64,000 nucleotides of DNA from Thermomonas fusca DSM 15424 (GTDB lineage Bacteria; Pseudomonadota; Gammaproteobacteria; Xanthomonadales; Xanthomonadaceae). Below, one piece after another: positions 50,010 to 59,565 of this stretch. The notes under the pieces were generated by a model. The model was not told where the DNA came from, made no database searches, and was given only the letters and a program-made list of their open reading frames with translations. Location of the stretch: positions 39,745-103,744 of the forward strand of contig NZ_KE384102.1 in NCBI RefSeq assembly GCF_000423885.1, written 5' to 3'. A program made the translations under genes and the position numbers. Each line of letters begins with the position of its first letter. The first letter of the stretch is position 1.

Positions 50010-51662
50010 TCAGTTGACGCTGACCGCGCTCCACGCCGCCTTGACCGCATTGGTCTGGGCGGAGGTGGCGCCGAACAGGTCGGTCGACGCGTTGATGCTG
50101 GCGGTGCGCGCAGCGGCGTAGTTGGTGCTGGAGGTCATGTACACCGTCAGCGCGCGGTACCAGATCTTGCCGGCGGCGTCGCGGCCGATCCCGGCCAGCG
50201 AGGTGTTGCCGTTGCAGACCAGCGAGGCCGGGGTCAGGTTGGCCCAGGTGCCGGCGCCGAACCCGCTGGGCACCACCGCGCCTTCCGCCAGCAGGTAGTA
50301 GAAGTGGTTGGCCACGCCCGAGCTGTAGTGCACGTCGAGGTTGCCCAGGGTCGAGCTGTAGCAGTCCGGCGAAGCGCCGTCCAGGCTCGGCTTGAACATC
50401 CAGCGGATCGCGTTGCGCATGCTGGCGTTGTTGGGGAACAGCTCTTCACCCACCACGTAATCGGCCGGGTCGCTGCTGTTGTTGGCGTAGTACTCGACCA
50501 TGGTGCCGAAGATGTCGGAGGTCGCCTCGTTCAGGCCGCCCGACTCCTTGCTGTACACCAGATTGGCGGAACGGCTGGTCACGCCGTGCGACATCTCGTG
50601 CCCGGCCACGTCGATCGCCACCAGCGGATAGATGGACGCGCCATTGTCGCCGTCACCGAAGGTCATGCAGAAGCAGGAATCGCTCCAGAACGCATTCTGG
50701 TAGTTGCGGCCGTAGTGGACGCGACTGACCGCACCCTTGCCGTCGTTGGCGATGCCGTTGCGGCCGTGCACGTTCTTGAAGTAGTCCCAGGTGGTGGCAA
50801 CGCCGTAGTGGGCATCGGCGGCAACGGTCTGCGAGTTGCTGAGCAGGTTGTTGCCCCAGGCGTTGGCGCTGCCGGTGAATACCGTACCCATGCCGGAGGT
50901 CTTCATCGCCATGTTGTGGGTGGCGCCGCCACCGCGGGTCAGGTCGACCATCTGGTAGCTGGTGCCGCACTTGCTGGTACCCAGGACGACGTCGCCGGCC
51001 ATGAAGCTCTTGCCGGTGCCGATGGCCGCGGTGGGGGTGGTGCAGCCGCTGCCGCCCGGGCCCGGCTTCGCGGTGTGGATGCCGTCCCAGCGGTCGATGA
51101 TCTTGCCGCTGGTCGCATCAACGACATAGTGCATTTCGGTCGGGGTCTGATCGGCCTTGAAGCCATGGAACACGACTTCATGCGCCAGCACGGGCGCGCT
51201 GTTGCGCGCGTAGACGACCTTGCGCGCGGTCGGCGCTTCGGTGAACTTCACCGGGAACACCGCACCAGCTTCCACGATCGCCTCGTCGGCGCCGATACGG
51301 GCCGCCAGGCCAGGCCGCGCGCTGGACTTCAGCATCTGGCTGAACCCGCCCAGTTTGGCCTCGCGCGAATGCACCACGAAATCGCCACCGATCATCGGCA
51401 GGCCATCGAACGTGCGCGCGTAGCGAACGTGTTCCGCGCCATCGGCGTCGACCACCACGTCGCTGACGGAGAACACATCGGCGTTGGCGCGATGCACCGC
51501 ACCGGGGTTGTTCTTCACCAGCACGTTGGCGCGCGCCACCACGGCGGCGCGCAGGGCGGCCGCTGCTTGTTCGGGCGACTGCTTGTTGGTCGGTGCTGCC
51601 GCCTGCGCGGTGGCGAGCGCAGTGGCGATGGCGAGACACAGCAGACTTGCTTGGACTTTCAT
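50010..51662 (-). CDS. Secreted M4 (thermolysin/vibriolysin-type) metalloprotease
   Basis: A 550-residue preproprotein: signal peptide (about 1-22), FTP/PepSY-type propeptide (about 30-190), then the catalytic domain. The zinc site is HEMSH near residue 356, with the third ligand in GGLNEATSD about 20 residues later. The M4-typical DAHYGVATTWDYF is near residue 287 and the catalytic His in DVHYSSGVANHFYYL near residue 443. Several Cys pairs suit an extracellular enzyme. The start has AGGGAGAA 7 nt upstream. No C-terminal PPC domain is present. Confidence 0.94.
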   Translation of the reverse strand: MKVQASLLCLAIATALATAQAAAPTNKQSPEQAAAALRAAVVARANVLVKNNPGAVHRANADVFSVSDVVVDADGAEHVRYARTFDGLPMIGGDFVVHSREAKLGGFSQMLKSSARPGLAARIGADEAIVEAGAVFPVKFTEAPTARKVVYARNSAPVLAHEVVFHGFKADQTPTEMHYVVDATSGKIIDRWDGIHTAKPGPGGSGCTTPTAAIGTGKSFMAGDVVLGTSKCGTSYQMVDLTRGGGATHNMAMKTSGMGTVFTGSANAWGNNLLSNSQTVAADAHYGVATTWDYFKNVHGRNGIANDGKGAVSRVHYGRNYQNAFWSDSCFCMTFGDGDNGASIYPLVAIDVAGHEMSHGVTSRSANLVYSKESGGLNEATSDIFGTMVEYYANNSSDPADYVVGEELFPNNASMRNAIRWMFKPSLDGASPDCYSSTLGNLDVHYSSGVANHFYYLLAEGAVVPSGFGAGTWANLTPASLVCNGNTSLAGIGRDAAGKIWYRALTVYMTSSTNYAAARTASINASTDLFGATSAQTNAVKAAWSAVSVN

Positions 51663-51724
51663 TGGTGCGTTCTCCCTGGTGTGCAACCCGACTGGTGCGT
51701 CGGGAATGATTGTTGGAAACCCCG

Positions 51725-52264
51725 TCAACTTGACACTGTTACCGCTCGCCCTGCTTGCCGGATCTGGATCGGGGCCGGAGTCAGCAGGCGGGCATCGTCG
51801 AAGTAGGACACCCGCAACGGCAATCCTTTCGGCGAGTATCCGATGAACACGGCGTCGAAGCCGGGCTCGACCGCGCGCCGGTAGGCAGCCGCGATCTTGG
51901 CGTTCTCGATCTCAAGCAAAATGCCCAGGCTCTCCCGCCGTGGCAGTTCGCGGTTGTAGGCCTGCAGCAATTGCTTGCAGCGCTGGAAGAACGCCAGCTC
52001 CTGCTGCCGGCCACGCAGCGAGCGGGCAAAGAACTGGCGGTAGTAATAGGTCGGCTGGCGCAGCCGCGGCAGTACTTTCACCACTGCGGTGCCAACGCCG
52101 CACAGCGCGCCATTTTCGTCGCGGGCGACGCAAACCGCCTGTTGGGCGCGCAGTTCCGCTTCCGCCAGGTTGCCGATCGCCTTGTGTTCCCGCCAGAAGG
52201 CAGCCAGCTCCTGCGCGAGCGCAGGCGTGACCTGCCTCCACACCGGAACGAAGGCCACGCTCAC
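51725..52264 (-). CDS. GNAT-like acyltransferase-type hypothetical protein
   Basis: A 179-residue soluble protein with no signal peptide. The predicted order of strands and helices (VCVARDENGALCGVGTAVVKVL, YYYRQFFARSLRGRQQE) resembles the GNAT acyltransferase fold, with a possible cofactor-loop region around RSLRGRQQ. The family is not one I can name, so acyl transfer is an inference. It is the last gene of the adhesin operon. Its ATG overlaps the EF-hand gene by 4 bp (ATGA). Confidence 0.65.
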   Translation of the reverse strand: MSVAFVPVWRQVTPALAQELAAFWREHKAIGNLAEAELRAQQAVCVARDENGALCGVGTAVVKVLPRLRQPTYYYRQFFARSLRGRQQELAFFQRCKQLLQAYNRELPRRESLGILLEIENAKIAAAYRRAVEPGFDAVFIGYSPKGLPLRVSYFDDARLLTPAPIQIRQAGRAVTVSS

Positions 52265-52701
52265 CGCGGTGCGTCCTTGCCGGATGCCGGCCGCGGAGCC
52301 AGTGCCTCGACCAGCTTCACGTACTCGGCGAAAGCCAGTTTGCCATTACCGTCCACATCGAACCGCGCCAAAGGCGGCGCCGCTCGACCGGCATTTTTCA
52401 CCAGGACCAGGTTGGCGTATTCGGCGGCGTCCAACCCGCCGTCCCGGTTCGAGTCGATCGCAGCGAACTGCCGCTGCAAGCCCGCCTGCGTTTTGGCCAG
52501 TGCCTGCGCGCGCTGCCACCCGGCGCGGAACTCGACCAGCGACAGCTGGCCGTCGCCGCTCCGGTCCCAGGCCCGGAAGGCCTCCGCTGCCGGGTCCGCG
52601 ACGGCCTTCGGGGACGCGACGGAGGCGGCCTGCGCCATGGTCGGGCCCACGCCAGCCAGCAGCAGCGTACCCAGGCACCCAGCGACAATCCCGCGCGTCA
52701 C
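52261..52701 (-). CDS. Exported EF-hand calcium-binding protein
   Basis: A 146-residue protein with a signal peptide (about 1-25) and three EF-hand loops: DRSGDGQLSLVEF (near residue 45), DSNRDGGLDAAEY (near 83) and DVDGNGKLAFAEY (near 114). All three have the acidic residues for Ca2+ binding at loop positions 1, 3, 5 and 12. It probably acts in the periplasm or at the surface. Both neighbours overlap it by 4 bp, which ties it to the autotransporter operon. Confidence 0.88.
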   Translation of the reverse strand: MTRGIVAGCLGTLLLAGVGPTMAQAASVASPKAVADPAAEAFRAWDRSGDGQLSLVEFRAGWQRAQALAKTQAGLQRQFAAIDSNRDGGLDAAEYANLVLVKNAGRAAPPLARFDVDGNGKLAFAEYVKLVEALAPRPASGKDAPR

Positions 52702-53969
52702 GACGGCTGGTCCGCGCCCGGAATGCCGGACTCAAAAGTGATGAGGTCGCGGATCTCGGCCGTGCGCAGGCCGATCATCATCGGGTGCTTCACGTTGGGC
52801 AGGAAGCTGATGTCGAAGATTTCGCTGATGTCGCCGTCGAAGCGGATCCAATTGAGCACGTCGCCGTTGGCCAGCGAGATGATCTGCACCCCGCACCACG
52901 GCTCGGCATCGCGCTGCTTCAATTCGTCATCCAGCTGCAAGCCCTCGAAACGCTGATTGCGCGGCTTCGACAGGCCCACCGCGGCGACGTTGCCGATGAT
53001 CGACAGGCCGCGCGCGAAACCCGGCACGAAGGCGTGCGGCACGAACGCTTTGTTGTCGAAATCCACCCAGCCCAGCTGGCCGGTGCCGGCGTTGAGCAGC
53101 CACAGCCGGCCGTTGTGCCAGCGCGGCGAATGCGGCATCGACAGCCCTTCGCAGACGATCTCGTCGGTCTGCACGTCGATCACCACGCCGCCATCGCGGC
53201 GGCGCTCGCGCCAACCGTCCACGCTGTCGCTCTTGCAGACCGCGGTGACGTACTTCGGCTCACCGTCCACCATCGCCAGCCCATTGAGATGGCAACGGTC
53301 CTCCGGCGCCAGCTTGCTGATGAACTTCGGTTTCCAGATCGCCTTGAAGCTGTGGGTGGGGCTGAGCTCGGCCAGGCAGGAATACTTGGTGTTGACGAAC
53401 ACCACCCGGCCGTCCTTGCGGATACCCAGCTCGTGGATGTCGAGGTCGCCGATGGTCTGCGCGTTGCGCGGCACATAGCACTTGTCGAACTGGCCGTGGA
53501 TGACCTCGTTCGGGCGCAACACGTTCTCGAACCGCCACAGCTGGTACAGCCCGCCCAGATAGATGCGCTGGGCATTGCCGACCACGCCCATCGCGCGCTC
53601 GAAAATGCGCTCGAAGAACGAGACACGGCCCTGCTGGTCGCTGCCGACCAGGTAGATGCGGCCGGTCTGGTAGGAAGTGATGGCCAGCGACAGACGATGT
53701 TGCGCCAGCCAGCCGGCCAGGCCGCGCGAGCAGCTTTTCTCGACTTTCAGTTTGGTGATGTCGCGCGGCGCGCCAGCCGCGGCGTTGGTGGCTGCGCCCG
53801 CCTGCGGGGCGGCGGCGGGCGCCACTGCGTCCAGTCCCACGTCCAGTTCGGGTCCATCCCGATTGGCTTGGATATCGGTTGCGTTCTGCTTGTTGTCGTT
53901 GACCACGTGTTGTCCAGACTGCTGTGCGATGGCCGGCCCGGGCTCAGCCGGGCCGGCGCTGTGGATCAC
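52698..53969 (-). CDS. TIGR03032 family protein
   Basis: A 423-residue protein resembling the uncharacterised TIGR03032 family, recognisable from CHLNGLAMVDGEPKYVTAV, GLSMPHSPRWHNGRLWLLNA and FVPGFARGLSIIGNVAAVGL. The repeated WLL/GVV strands suggest a beta-propeller. The first 75 residues are a low-complexity Ala/Gln/Asp tail not typical of the family. The start is a GTG overlapping the autotransporter stop (GTGA); a GTG at 53906 is an alternative. No signal peptide is visible, so it is probably cytoplasmic. Confidence 0.8.
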   Translation of the reverse strand: MIHSAGPAEPGPAIAQQSGQHVVNDNKQNATDIQANRDGPELDVGLDAVAPAAAPQAGAATNAAAGAPRDITKLKVEKSCSRGLAGWLAQHRLSLAITSYQTGRIYLVGSDQQGRVSFFERIFERAMGVVGNAQRIYLGGLYQLWRFENVLRPNEVIHGQFDKCYVPRNAQTIGDLDIHELGIRKDGRVVFVNTKYSCLAELSPTHSFKAIWKPKFISKLAPEDRCHLNGLAMVDGEPKYVTAVCKSDSVDGWRERRRDGGVVIDVQTDEIVCEGLSMPHSPRWHNGRLWLLNAGTGQLGWVDFDNKAFVPHAFVPGFARGLSIIGNVAAVGLSKPRNQRFEGLQLDDELKQRDAEPWCGVQIISLANGDVLNWIRFDGDISEIFDISFLPNVKHPMMIGLRTAEIRDLITFESGIPGADQPS

Positions 53970-56900
53970 CAGGAGAAGCGGGCGTTGGCCTGGCCGCCGA
54001 TCATGCTCTTGTACGCGCCCCCATCGGTCCAGTTCAAGCCCAGCCCGAAGCCGAAGCGGCCCTTCTGCACGCCCAGGCCCAGCTCCGCCATCGTGCTGGT
54101 GCCTTCGGTGCTGGTGCTGCCGAAGAAGTTGTCGGCGACCGTGTAGCTGGTCTTGCCGTCAAACTCGCGGATCGCACTGATCGAACCGTACGGCGTCCAG
54201 CGCATGCCGGCCGCGTCGAAGCTGCGGTTGAACTCGACGCCCAGGCGCCCTTGCTCGAAGGTGCCGCCATGCGACTGGAAGCTGGCCATCTCGCCGTACA
54301 GCGCATCCAGACCGTCGACCTTGGTGCGCGTGTACTGCGCCTGCGGCACCAGGTTGAAGCTGCCGAACGCCCACTCATAGCCCGCTTCCAGGCTGGTGGC
54401 CTGGGCGTGGACGCGGCCGGGCATGACGCCGGCCGCGGTCGTCGAGCGGATATCCGAAGCCATCCAGCGACCACTCAGGTCGATGTAGAAGCCGCCCGGC
54501 GCGTACCAGGTGGCATAGGCGCCCACCGTGCTGCCTTCCATGCGGCTCTCGCCGACGCCATCGTTCAGGCGCTGGCGGCTGTCGGCACTGCCCAGCACGA
54601 TGCCGGCGTGCAAGTTGCCGGGCAGGTTGGCGTTGACGCCCACTTCGCGGCCCCAGTTGGTCTGGGCGAAGCCGAAGCTGCCGGCCTGGCCGAAGTTGCC
54701 CGCGTGGTGTGCCGGGTTCAGGTCACCCTCGCTGGAGTAGAAGCGGACGAAGGCGTTCATCACCTTGTCGGCATCGCCGTAGGGGTTTGCGCCCAGCCGC
54801 TGGCGGAAGGTGCCGACTTGGCTGTTGAGGAAGCTCGCCGCAGCGGTCGCGGTGGTCGCGGCCAGCGCGCCGGTGTCGTTCATGCCCAGCACGTCCAGCG
54901 CCACCAGGAAGCTGGCGCTGCCGCCAGCGCCGGCAAGCCGGCTGGTGCGGGCGCCGATATCCAGGAAGTTGGACTCGGCGTAACCCAGCACCTCGCCGCC
55001 CACGAACGCACCCGCGGCGGAGGTGCCGGCGACATGCGCGAATTCCACTGCTACGGTGCTGGCGGTGGTGGGCATCTCGGTGATGCGGACGTTGACGGTC
55101 TGCGCGGCACCAGCCGCCATGTTGCCGCCGACGTAGAGCTGGTCGCTGGCGAGATTGGCCAGGTCAAGGTCAAGGTTGATCGCACCGGTGCCGCCCAGGT
55201 GGCCGCCGATATACAGCACGTCATCGGTGCTGCCGTCGACGAAGTCGATGACGCCGTTGTTCATCAGCGGCGGCGGATTCGCTGCAGCCCCCGCCATGCC
55301 CATGTCGATCAGGTTGCCGTCACCCAGCACGCGGATGGTGCCGGCGTTGGTGAACGTATTGCCCGCGACGCCACCGCCCAGCGATAGCGCACCGCCAGCA
55401 AGACGGATGGTGCCGCCGGCCAGATTATTGATGGCGTCGTCGCCGTCGCCAAAATCGGTGCTGATGCTGCTGCCGATGTCCCACACGCCGCCAGCCTTGT
55501 TGTTGAACACGTCGGCGCCGCCATACATCGACACCGCACCGAGGATGCGCGCGCCGTTGTTGATGGTGTCGCCCGCGCTGCCGCCCGCCACCGCGAAGGC
55601 ATAGCCCTCATCGCCGCTGGCGGAGATGACGCCTGCACCGGTGTTGTTCAGCACATTGCCTGCGACATCGGCAAACAACACGCCGACGTTGAGGCCGCCG
55701 GCACTGGCGTGGATCGAGCCGCTGTTGTTGACGGTGGTGCTGGTGCTGCCGCTGGCGAACACGCCGACGGATGCCAGGTAGCCTTCCGCGGAAATGCTGC
55801 CGCTGTTGGTGACCACTGCGTTCTTGCCGCGCACCATCACGCCATAGGCGGCGTAGGCGCTCGTTGCCTCGATGTCGCCGCTGTTGGTCACGCTGGCGGT
55901 GCCGTTGTCGGCGCGCGCAAATGCGCCCACCGCCACGTCGCTCCCGCTTGCCACCGTGATGTCGCCACTGCTGCTGACCTTGGCATCGCCCTGGTTGGCG
56001 ACGGCGAACACGCCGGCCGATTGGCCATAGGCGTAGCCGGAGATGTCGCCGGCATTGCCGATCGCCACATCGCCCTGCGTGGCTACGCCGAACACGCCCC
56101 AGCCGCGACCGCCGTACGAATAGAAGCCGATCTCGCCGCTGGCGGTATTGCTGATCGCCAGGTCACCACTGCCGGAGCTGGCATAGACGCCGAACGCGTA
56201 CTTCTCGCCATTCGCATACAGCGAGCCGCCGTTGATCACGGCCACGTCGCCCAGCGCCTGCGCATCCACCGCTCGGGCTTCGGAGTAAAGAATCCCGGCC
56301 GCGGAGGCACTGACCGACCCGCTGTTTTGCACGCTCGCGGAACCGTTGGCGCCGAACGCCAGGATGCCGGTGGCGCCGTAATACGCCGTGGCCGTGCTGG
56401 TGGCCTCAATATCGCCGCCGTTGACCACGTGGGCGTCGCCCGCAAACGACAGGGCGGCAACGCCGGTCGCCGCGCCGGCCGAGTAGGCGCTGACGGTGCC
56501 GTCGTTGGCAATGCTGGTATCGCCGTCACCGGAAGCGAAGATGCCGTAGGCGCCGTAGCCGTACTTGGTGCCTTGCAGCACCTCGATGTTGCCGTCGTTG
56601 CCCACGTTGACGGTGCCGCCCTGGCCGCTGGACGTCGCGGAGATACCGTTGGCGCCGTAGAACCCGGTGGCGACGATGTCACCGCCATTGCTGATCTCGA
56701 CCGCCGCGCCTTCGCCGTTGCTGTTGGCGTTGATGCCGGTTGCCAGCGCGCTGTAGAAGTCGCCGTCCGCGTTGGCGTAGCCGGCGATGATGCTGCCGCT
56801 GCTGTCCACCGCGATGTCGCCGAAGGCGGTGGCTTCGATACCGGTCGCGTAATAGCCCTGCGCTTCCAGGCCGCCGCTGTTGTCGATGGTGAGGCTGTCA

Positions 56901-59278
56901 CCGCCGGTGCCGTACAGGCCGAACGCGCGACCGCCCGGACCAATTGCCACCGCATAGACGTCGCCGCTGTTCTGCACCACGGCAGCGCCCGCACCCTGCG
57001 CCTCGATGCCGGCGGCCCAGCTGTAGCCCGCCGCGATGATCGCGCCGCTATTGCCCACATCGACATTGGCACCGGAGGCGAAGATGCCGTCAGCGAGACC
57101 GTAGTAGGACACCGCCGTGATGTCGCCGGCGTTGTCGATGGCCACGTCGCCGCTCACGCTGTAGCCATAGATGCCGATCGCGTCGCCGTACATCGAACCC
57201 GCGTAGATCTCACCGCTGTTGACGACCTCGACATCCGCCTCGCCGCTGAGCGCCTGGATTCCGCGCGCGCCGAGCACCATTCCCACCGCCACGATCCTGC
57301 TGGCGCTATCCACGGTGACGTCGCCGTAGAGCGACTGCGCGTCGATGCCCGTGCCTTCTCCCGTCGCTGTGGCGAAAATGCTGCCGCCTGCGTTGCTAAC
57401 CGACGTGCCGTAATACGAACTGGCGGCGATGCCGGTGGCTGCGTAGAAACCGCTGGCATTGATGTCGCCGCTGTTGCCGGCCTCGGCGTGGTCACCGCGA
57501 ACCAATATGCCGAAGGCGGTGCCGTACTCGGACTTAGCGTCCAGGCTACTGTCGTTCTGTCCTGTGGCGACGCCGTAATCGGCGCGCGCGAACACGCCGA
57601 CGGCCGTGCCCGAATAGCTGGCCACGTCGATGAGGCCACTGTTAGCCACGCTGGCATTGCCCTGGCTGGCGAGGGCGAACACACCTGCCGACTGGCCATA
57701 GGCGTAACCGGAAATGCTGCCCGCGTTGTCGATGGCGACGTCGCCTTGGGTGGCCACGCCGAACACGCCCCAACCCCGGCCGGCGTACGAATAGAAGCCG
57801 ATGTCGCCATCGGCGGCGTTGCCAACCGTTAGGTCGCCAACTCCGGAGCTGGCGTAGACGCCGAAGGCGTACTTCTCGCCATTCGCATACAGCGAGCCGC
57901 TGTTGGCCACCATGACGTCGCCCAAAGCCTGGGCGTCTACCGCCCGGGCCTGGGCATTCTGGAGGCCGGCAGACAGGGCACTGACCGAACCGCTGTTCTG
58001 CACCGTGGCCGTGCCATTGGCGCCAAACGCGAGGATGCCGGTGGCACCGTAGTCGGCCATGGCCGTGCTGATGCTTTCGATGGTGCCGCTATTGACCACG
58101 CTGGCGTCGCCGGCGAATGACAATGCCGCGACGCCAGTTGCCAGGCCTGCGGAGTAGGCGATGACCGCGCCGCCATTGTCGACCATGGCATCGCCGTCGC
58201 CTGAGGCAACGATGCCGTAGGCGCCGTAACCGTACTTGTTGCCCTGCAGGACCTGAACATCGCCGCCGTTGTGGATGCTGACGGTGCCACCTTGGCCGCT
58301 GGCGGTCGCGGCGATGCCGCTGGCGCCGTAGAAGCCGGTCGCCGCAATGTCGCCGGTGCTCGACACGACCACCGCCGCACCCTCGCCGTTGCTGGTGGCG
58401 TTGATGCCGGTGGCCAGCGCGCTGTAGAAGCTACCGCCGGCGGTGGCGTAGCCCGCCGTGATGCTGCCGCTGTTGTTCACCGCGAGGTCGCCGCTGGCGC
58501 TGGCTTCGATGCCGGTGGCGTAATAGCCCTGCGCTTCCAATGAGCCACTGTTGTCGATGGCCAGGTCGCCGCCGCTGGTGCCATACAGGCCGAAGGCCTT
58601 TCCGCCGGGGCCCATCGCCGCCGCGTACACGTCGCCACTGTTCTCGATCGCCGCGCTGCTGGCGCCCTGCGCTTCGATGCCGGCTGCCCAGCTGTAACCC
58701 GCAGCAATGATCGCGCCACTATTGCCGACGTCGACATTGGCGCCGGAGGCGAAAATGCCATCGGCCAAGCCATAAGCGGACACCGCGGTGATGTCGGCGG
58801 CGTTGTCGATCGAAACGTCGCCGGTGGCGCTGTAGCCATAGATGCCGATCGCGTCGCCATACAGCGCGCCGGCCTGAAGGATGCCGGTGGCGGCGTTGAC
58901 GATATCGACGTGGCCGTCATCGCTGTAGCCGCGGATGGCGGTGGCGCCAGTGGGGTCGATTTCGGTGATCGGGTCGGCGTTGTCGATCACGATGTCACCT
59001 GGATCGGTCACATCGATGGCCAGCGCCACCGGGCCCGCGGCAACCACGGTCAGGTCGAACACCGGCGCGAAGTCGATCGCGGTGCGGCCGGCCGGCTGCG
59101 CCTGCGTGATGGTGGCGTGCGGAACGGCTGCCATCGCGCCCCCGGACACCCCGAGGACAAACGTCATCGCGGAAGCGGCCAACGCCGAACGCACTGCACG
59201 CGCCATGGGGGCCAGCTTGACCGCGCGCGACTTGCGCATGCTTTTGCCAGACTTGCCGACGATCCGAATGTCGCTCAT
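53966..59278 (-). CDS. Giant autotransporter with tandemly duplicated passenger
   Basis: A 1770-residue type Va autotransporter. An extended basic signal peptide (about 1-51) precedes a passenger of short repeats of the type NSG.I.A.....A.GI.A, predicted to form a beta-helix (about 80-1440). The C-terminal beta-barrel (about 1490-1770) ends in ARFSW, the final-aromatic signature for outer-membrane insertion. The passenger consists mainly of two homologous 557-residue units. CGGGAG lies 6 nt before the ATG at 59278. It heads a four-gene overlapping operon. No protease or RGD motif is visible; adhesion or self-association is the likely role. Confidence 0.92.
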   Translation of the reverse strand: MSDIRIVGKSGKSMRKSRAVKLAPMARAVRSALAASAMTFVLGVSGGAMAAVPHATITQAQPAGRTAIDFAPVFDLTVVAAGPVALAIDVTDPGDIVIDNADPITEIDPTGATAIRGYSDDGHVDIVNAATGILQAGALYGDAIGIYGYSATGDVSIDNAADITAVSAYGLADGIFASGANVDVGNSGAIIAAGYSWAAGIEAQGASSAAIENSGDVYAAAMGPGGKAFGLYGTSGGDLAIDNSGSLEAQGYYATGIEASASGDLAVNNSGSITAGYATAGGSFYSALATGINATSNGEGAAVVVSSTGDIAATGFYGASGIAATASGQGGTVSIHNGGDVQVLQGNKYGYGAYGIVASGDGDAMVDNGGAVIAYSAGLATGVAALSFAGDASVVNSGTIESISTAMADYGATGILAFGANGTATVQNSGSVSALSAGLQNAQARAVDAQALGDVMVANSGSLYANGEKYAFGVYASSGVGDLTVGNAADGDIGFYSYAGRGWGVFGVATQGDVAIDNAGSISGYAYGQSAGVFALASQGNASVANSGLIDVASYSGTAVGVFARADYGVATGQNDSSLDAKSEYGTAFGILVRGDHAEAGNSGDINASGFYAATGIAASSYYGTSVSNAGGSIFATATGEGTGIDAQSLYGDVTVDSASRIVAVGMVLGARGIQALSGEADVEVVNSGEIYAGSMYGDAIGIYGYSVSGDVAIDNAGDITAVSYYGLADGIFASGANVDVGNSGAIIAAGYSWAAGIEAQGAGAAVVQNSGDVYAVAIGPGGRAFGLYGTGGDSLTIDNSGGLEAQGYYATGIEATAFGDIAVDSSGSIIAGYANADGDFYSALATGINANSNGEGAAVEISNGGDIVATGFYGANGISATSSGQGGTVNVGNDGNIEVLQGTKYGYGAYGIFASGDGDTSIANDGTVSAYSAGAATGVAALSFAGDAHVVNGGDIEATSTATAYYGATGILAFGANGSASVQNSGSVSASAAGILYSEARAVDAQALGDVAVINGGSLYANGEKYAFGVYASSGSGDLAISNTASGEIGFYSYGGRGWGVFGVATQGDVAIGNAGDISGYAYGQSAGVFAVANQGDAKVSSSGDITVASGSDVAVGAFARADNGTASVTNSGDIEATSAYAAYGVMVRGKNAVVTNSGSISAEGYLASVGVFASGSTSTTVNNSGSIHASAGGLNVGVLFADVAGNVLNNTGAGVISASGDEGYAFAVAGGSAGDTINNGARILGAVSMYGGADVFNNKAGGVWDIGSSISTDFGDGDDAINNLAGGTIRLAGGALSLGGGVAGNTFTNAGTIRVLGDGNLIDMGMAGAAANPPPLMNNGVIDFVDGSTDDVLYIGGHLGGTGAINLDLDLANLASDQLYVGGNMAAGAAQTVNVRITEMPTTASTVAVEFAHVAGTSAAGAFVGGEVLGYAESNFLDIGARTSRLAGAGGSASFLVALDVLGMNDTGALAATTATAAASFLNSQVGTFRQRLGANPYGDADKVMNAFVRFYSSEGDLNPAHHAGNFGQAGSFGFAQTNWGREVGVNANLPGNLHAGIVLGSADSRQRLNDGVGESRMEGSTVGAYATWYAPGGFYIDLSGRWMASDIRSTTAAGVMPGRVHAQATSLEAGYEWAFGSFNLVPQAQYTRTKVDGLDALYGEMASFQSHGGTFEQGRLGVEFNRSFDAAGMRWTPYGSISAIREFDGKTSYTVADNFFGSTSTEGTSTMAELGLGVQKGRFGFGLGLNWTDGGAYKSMIGGQANARFSW
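55609..58950 (-). repeat. 1671-bp tandem duplication within the autotransporter gene
   Basis: Two units of 1671 bp (about 57280-58950 and 55609-57279) align without any insertion or deletion. The same phrases recur at an offset of exactly 1671 bp, checked at 58832/57161, 58231/56560 and 57693/56022. Most differences seen are at third codon positions, while long peptide stretches are identical. The outer ends are approximate because similarity fades. Confidence 0.85.
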
Positions 59279-59431
59279 GCCATCTCCCGAAGCCAGAAAT
59301 CAAAGTTGGTGACGCGGAACCAGAGGGTTCCGCCGTTGGGCCGGGAAAGGAAAAACAGGAACGAACAAGCCACCCTCCCCGGCGTTTGTCCAGCGTTCAT
59401 TTATCGCCGCTGCCGATTGCCGGTGTCAATA

Positions 59432-59449
59432 GCGTGATTGTCTTCACGC
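59432..59449. promoter_or_regulatory. Crp/Clp-like palindrome between autotransporter and cytochrome genes
   Basis: GCGTGA-TTGTCT-TCACGC is a perfect 6-bp inverted repeat with a 6-bp spacer, and shares the GTGA-N6-TCAC core of the Crp/Clp consensus (8 of 10). It lies in the 287-bp divergent region and could act on either gene. The rest of that region contains no other feature I can support. Confidence 0.4.
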
Positions 59450-59565
59450 CCGGCCGCGGGCGGACAAAAGCTGACCTCTGCCCCCCAAACCTCGCGCCGC
59501 AGCGCCGGTTCTGGAATAATCCGGCGCTTGGCGGCCGAACTTGGCCACGACTGCGCGGGAACAAC

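Noticed and set aside
55709..57832. A 707-codon plus-strand frame opposite the autotransporter passenger
   Set aside because: It simply mirrors the passenger repeats in another frame; the sense frame has a signal peptide, passenger and barrel.
53966..59278. CRISPR array, because of many short repeats
   Set aside because: The repeats are coding, in frame, variable in sequence and lack uniform spacers; there are no cas genes.
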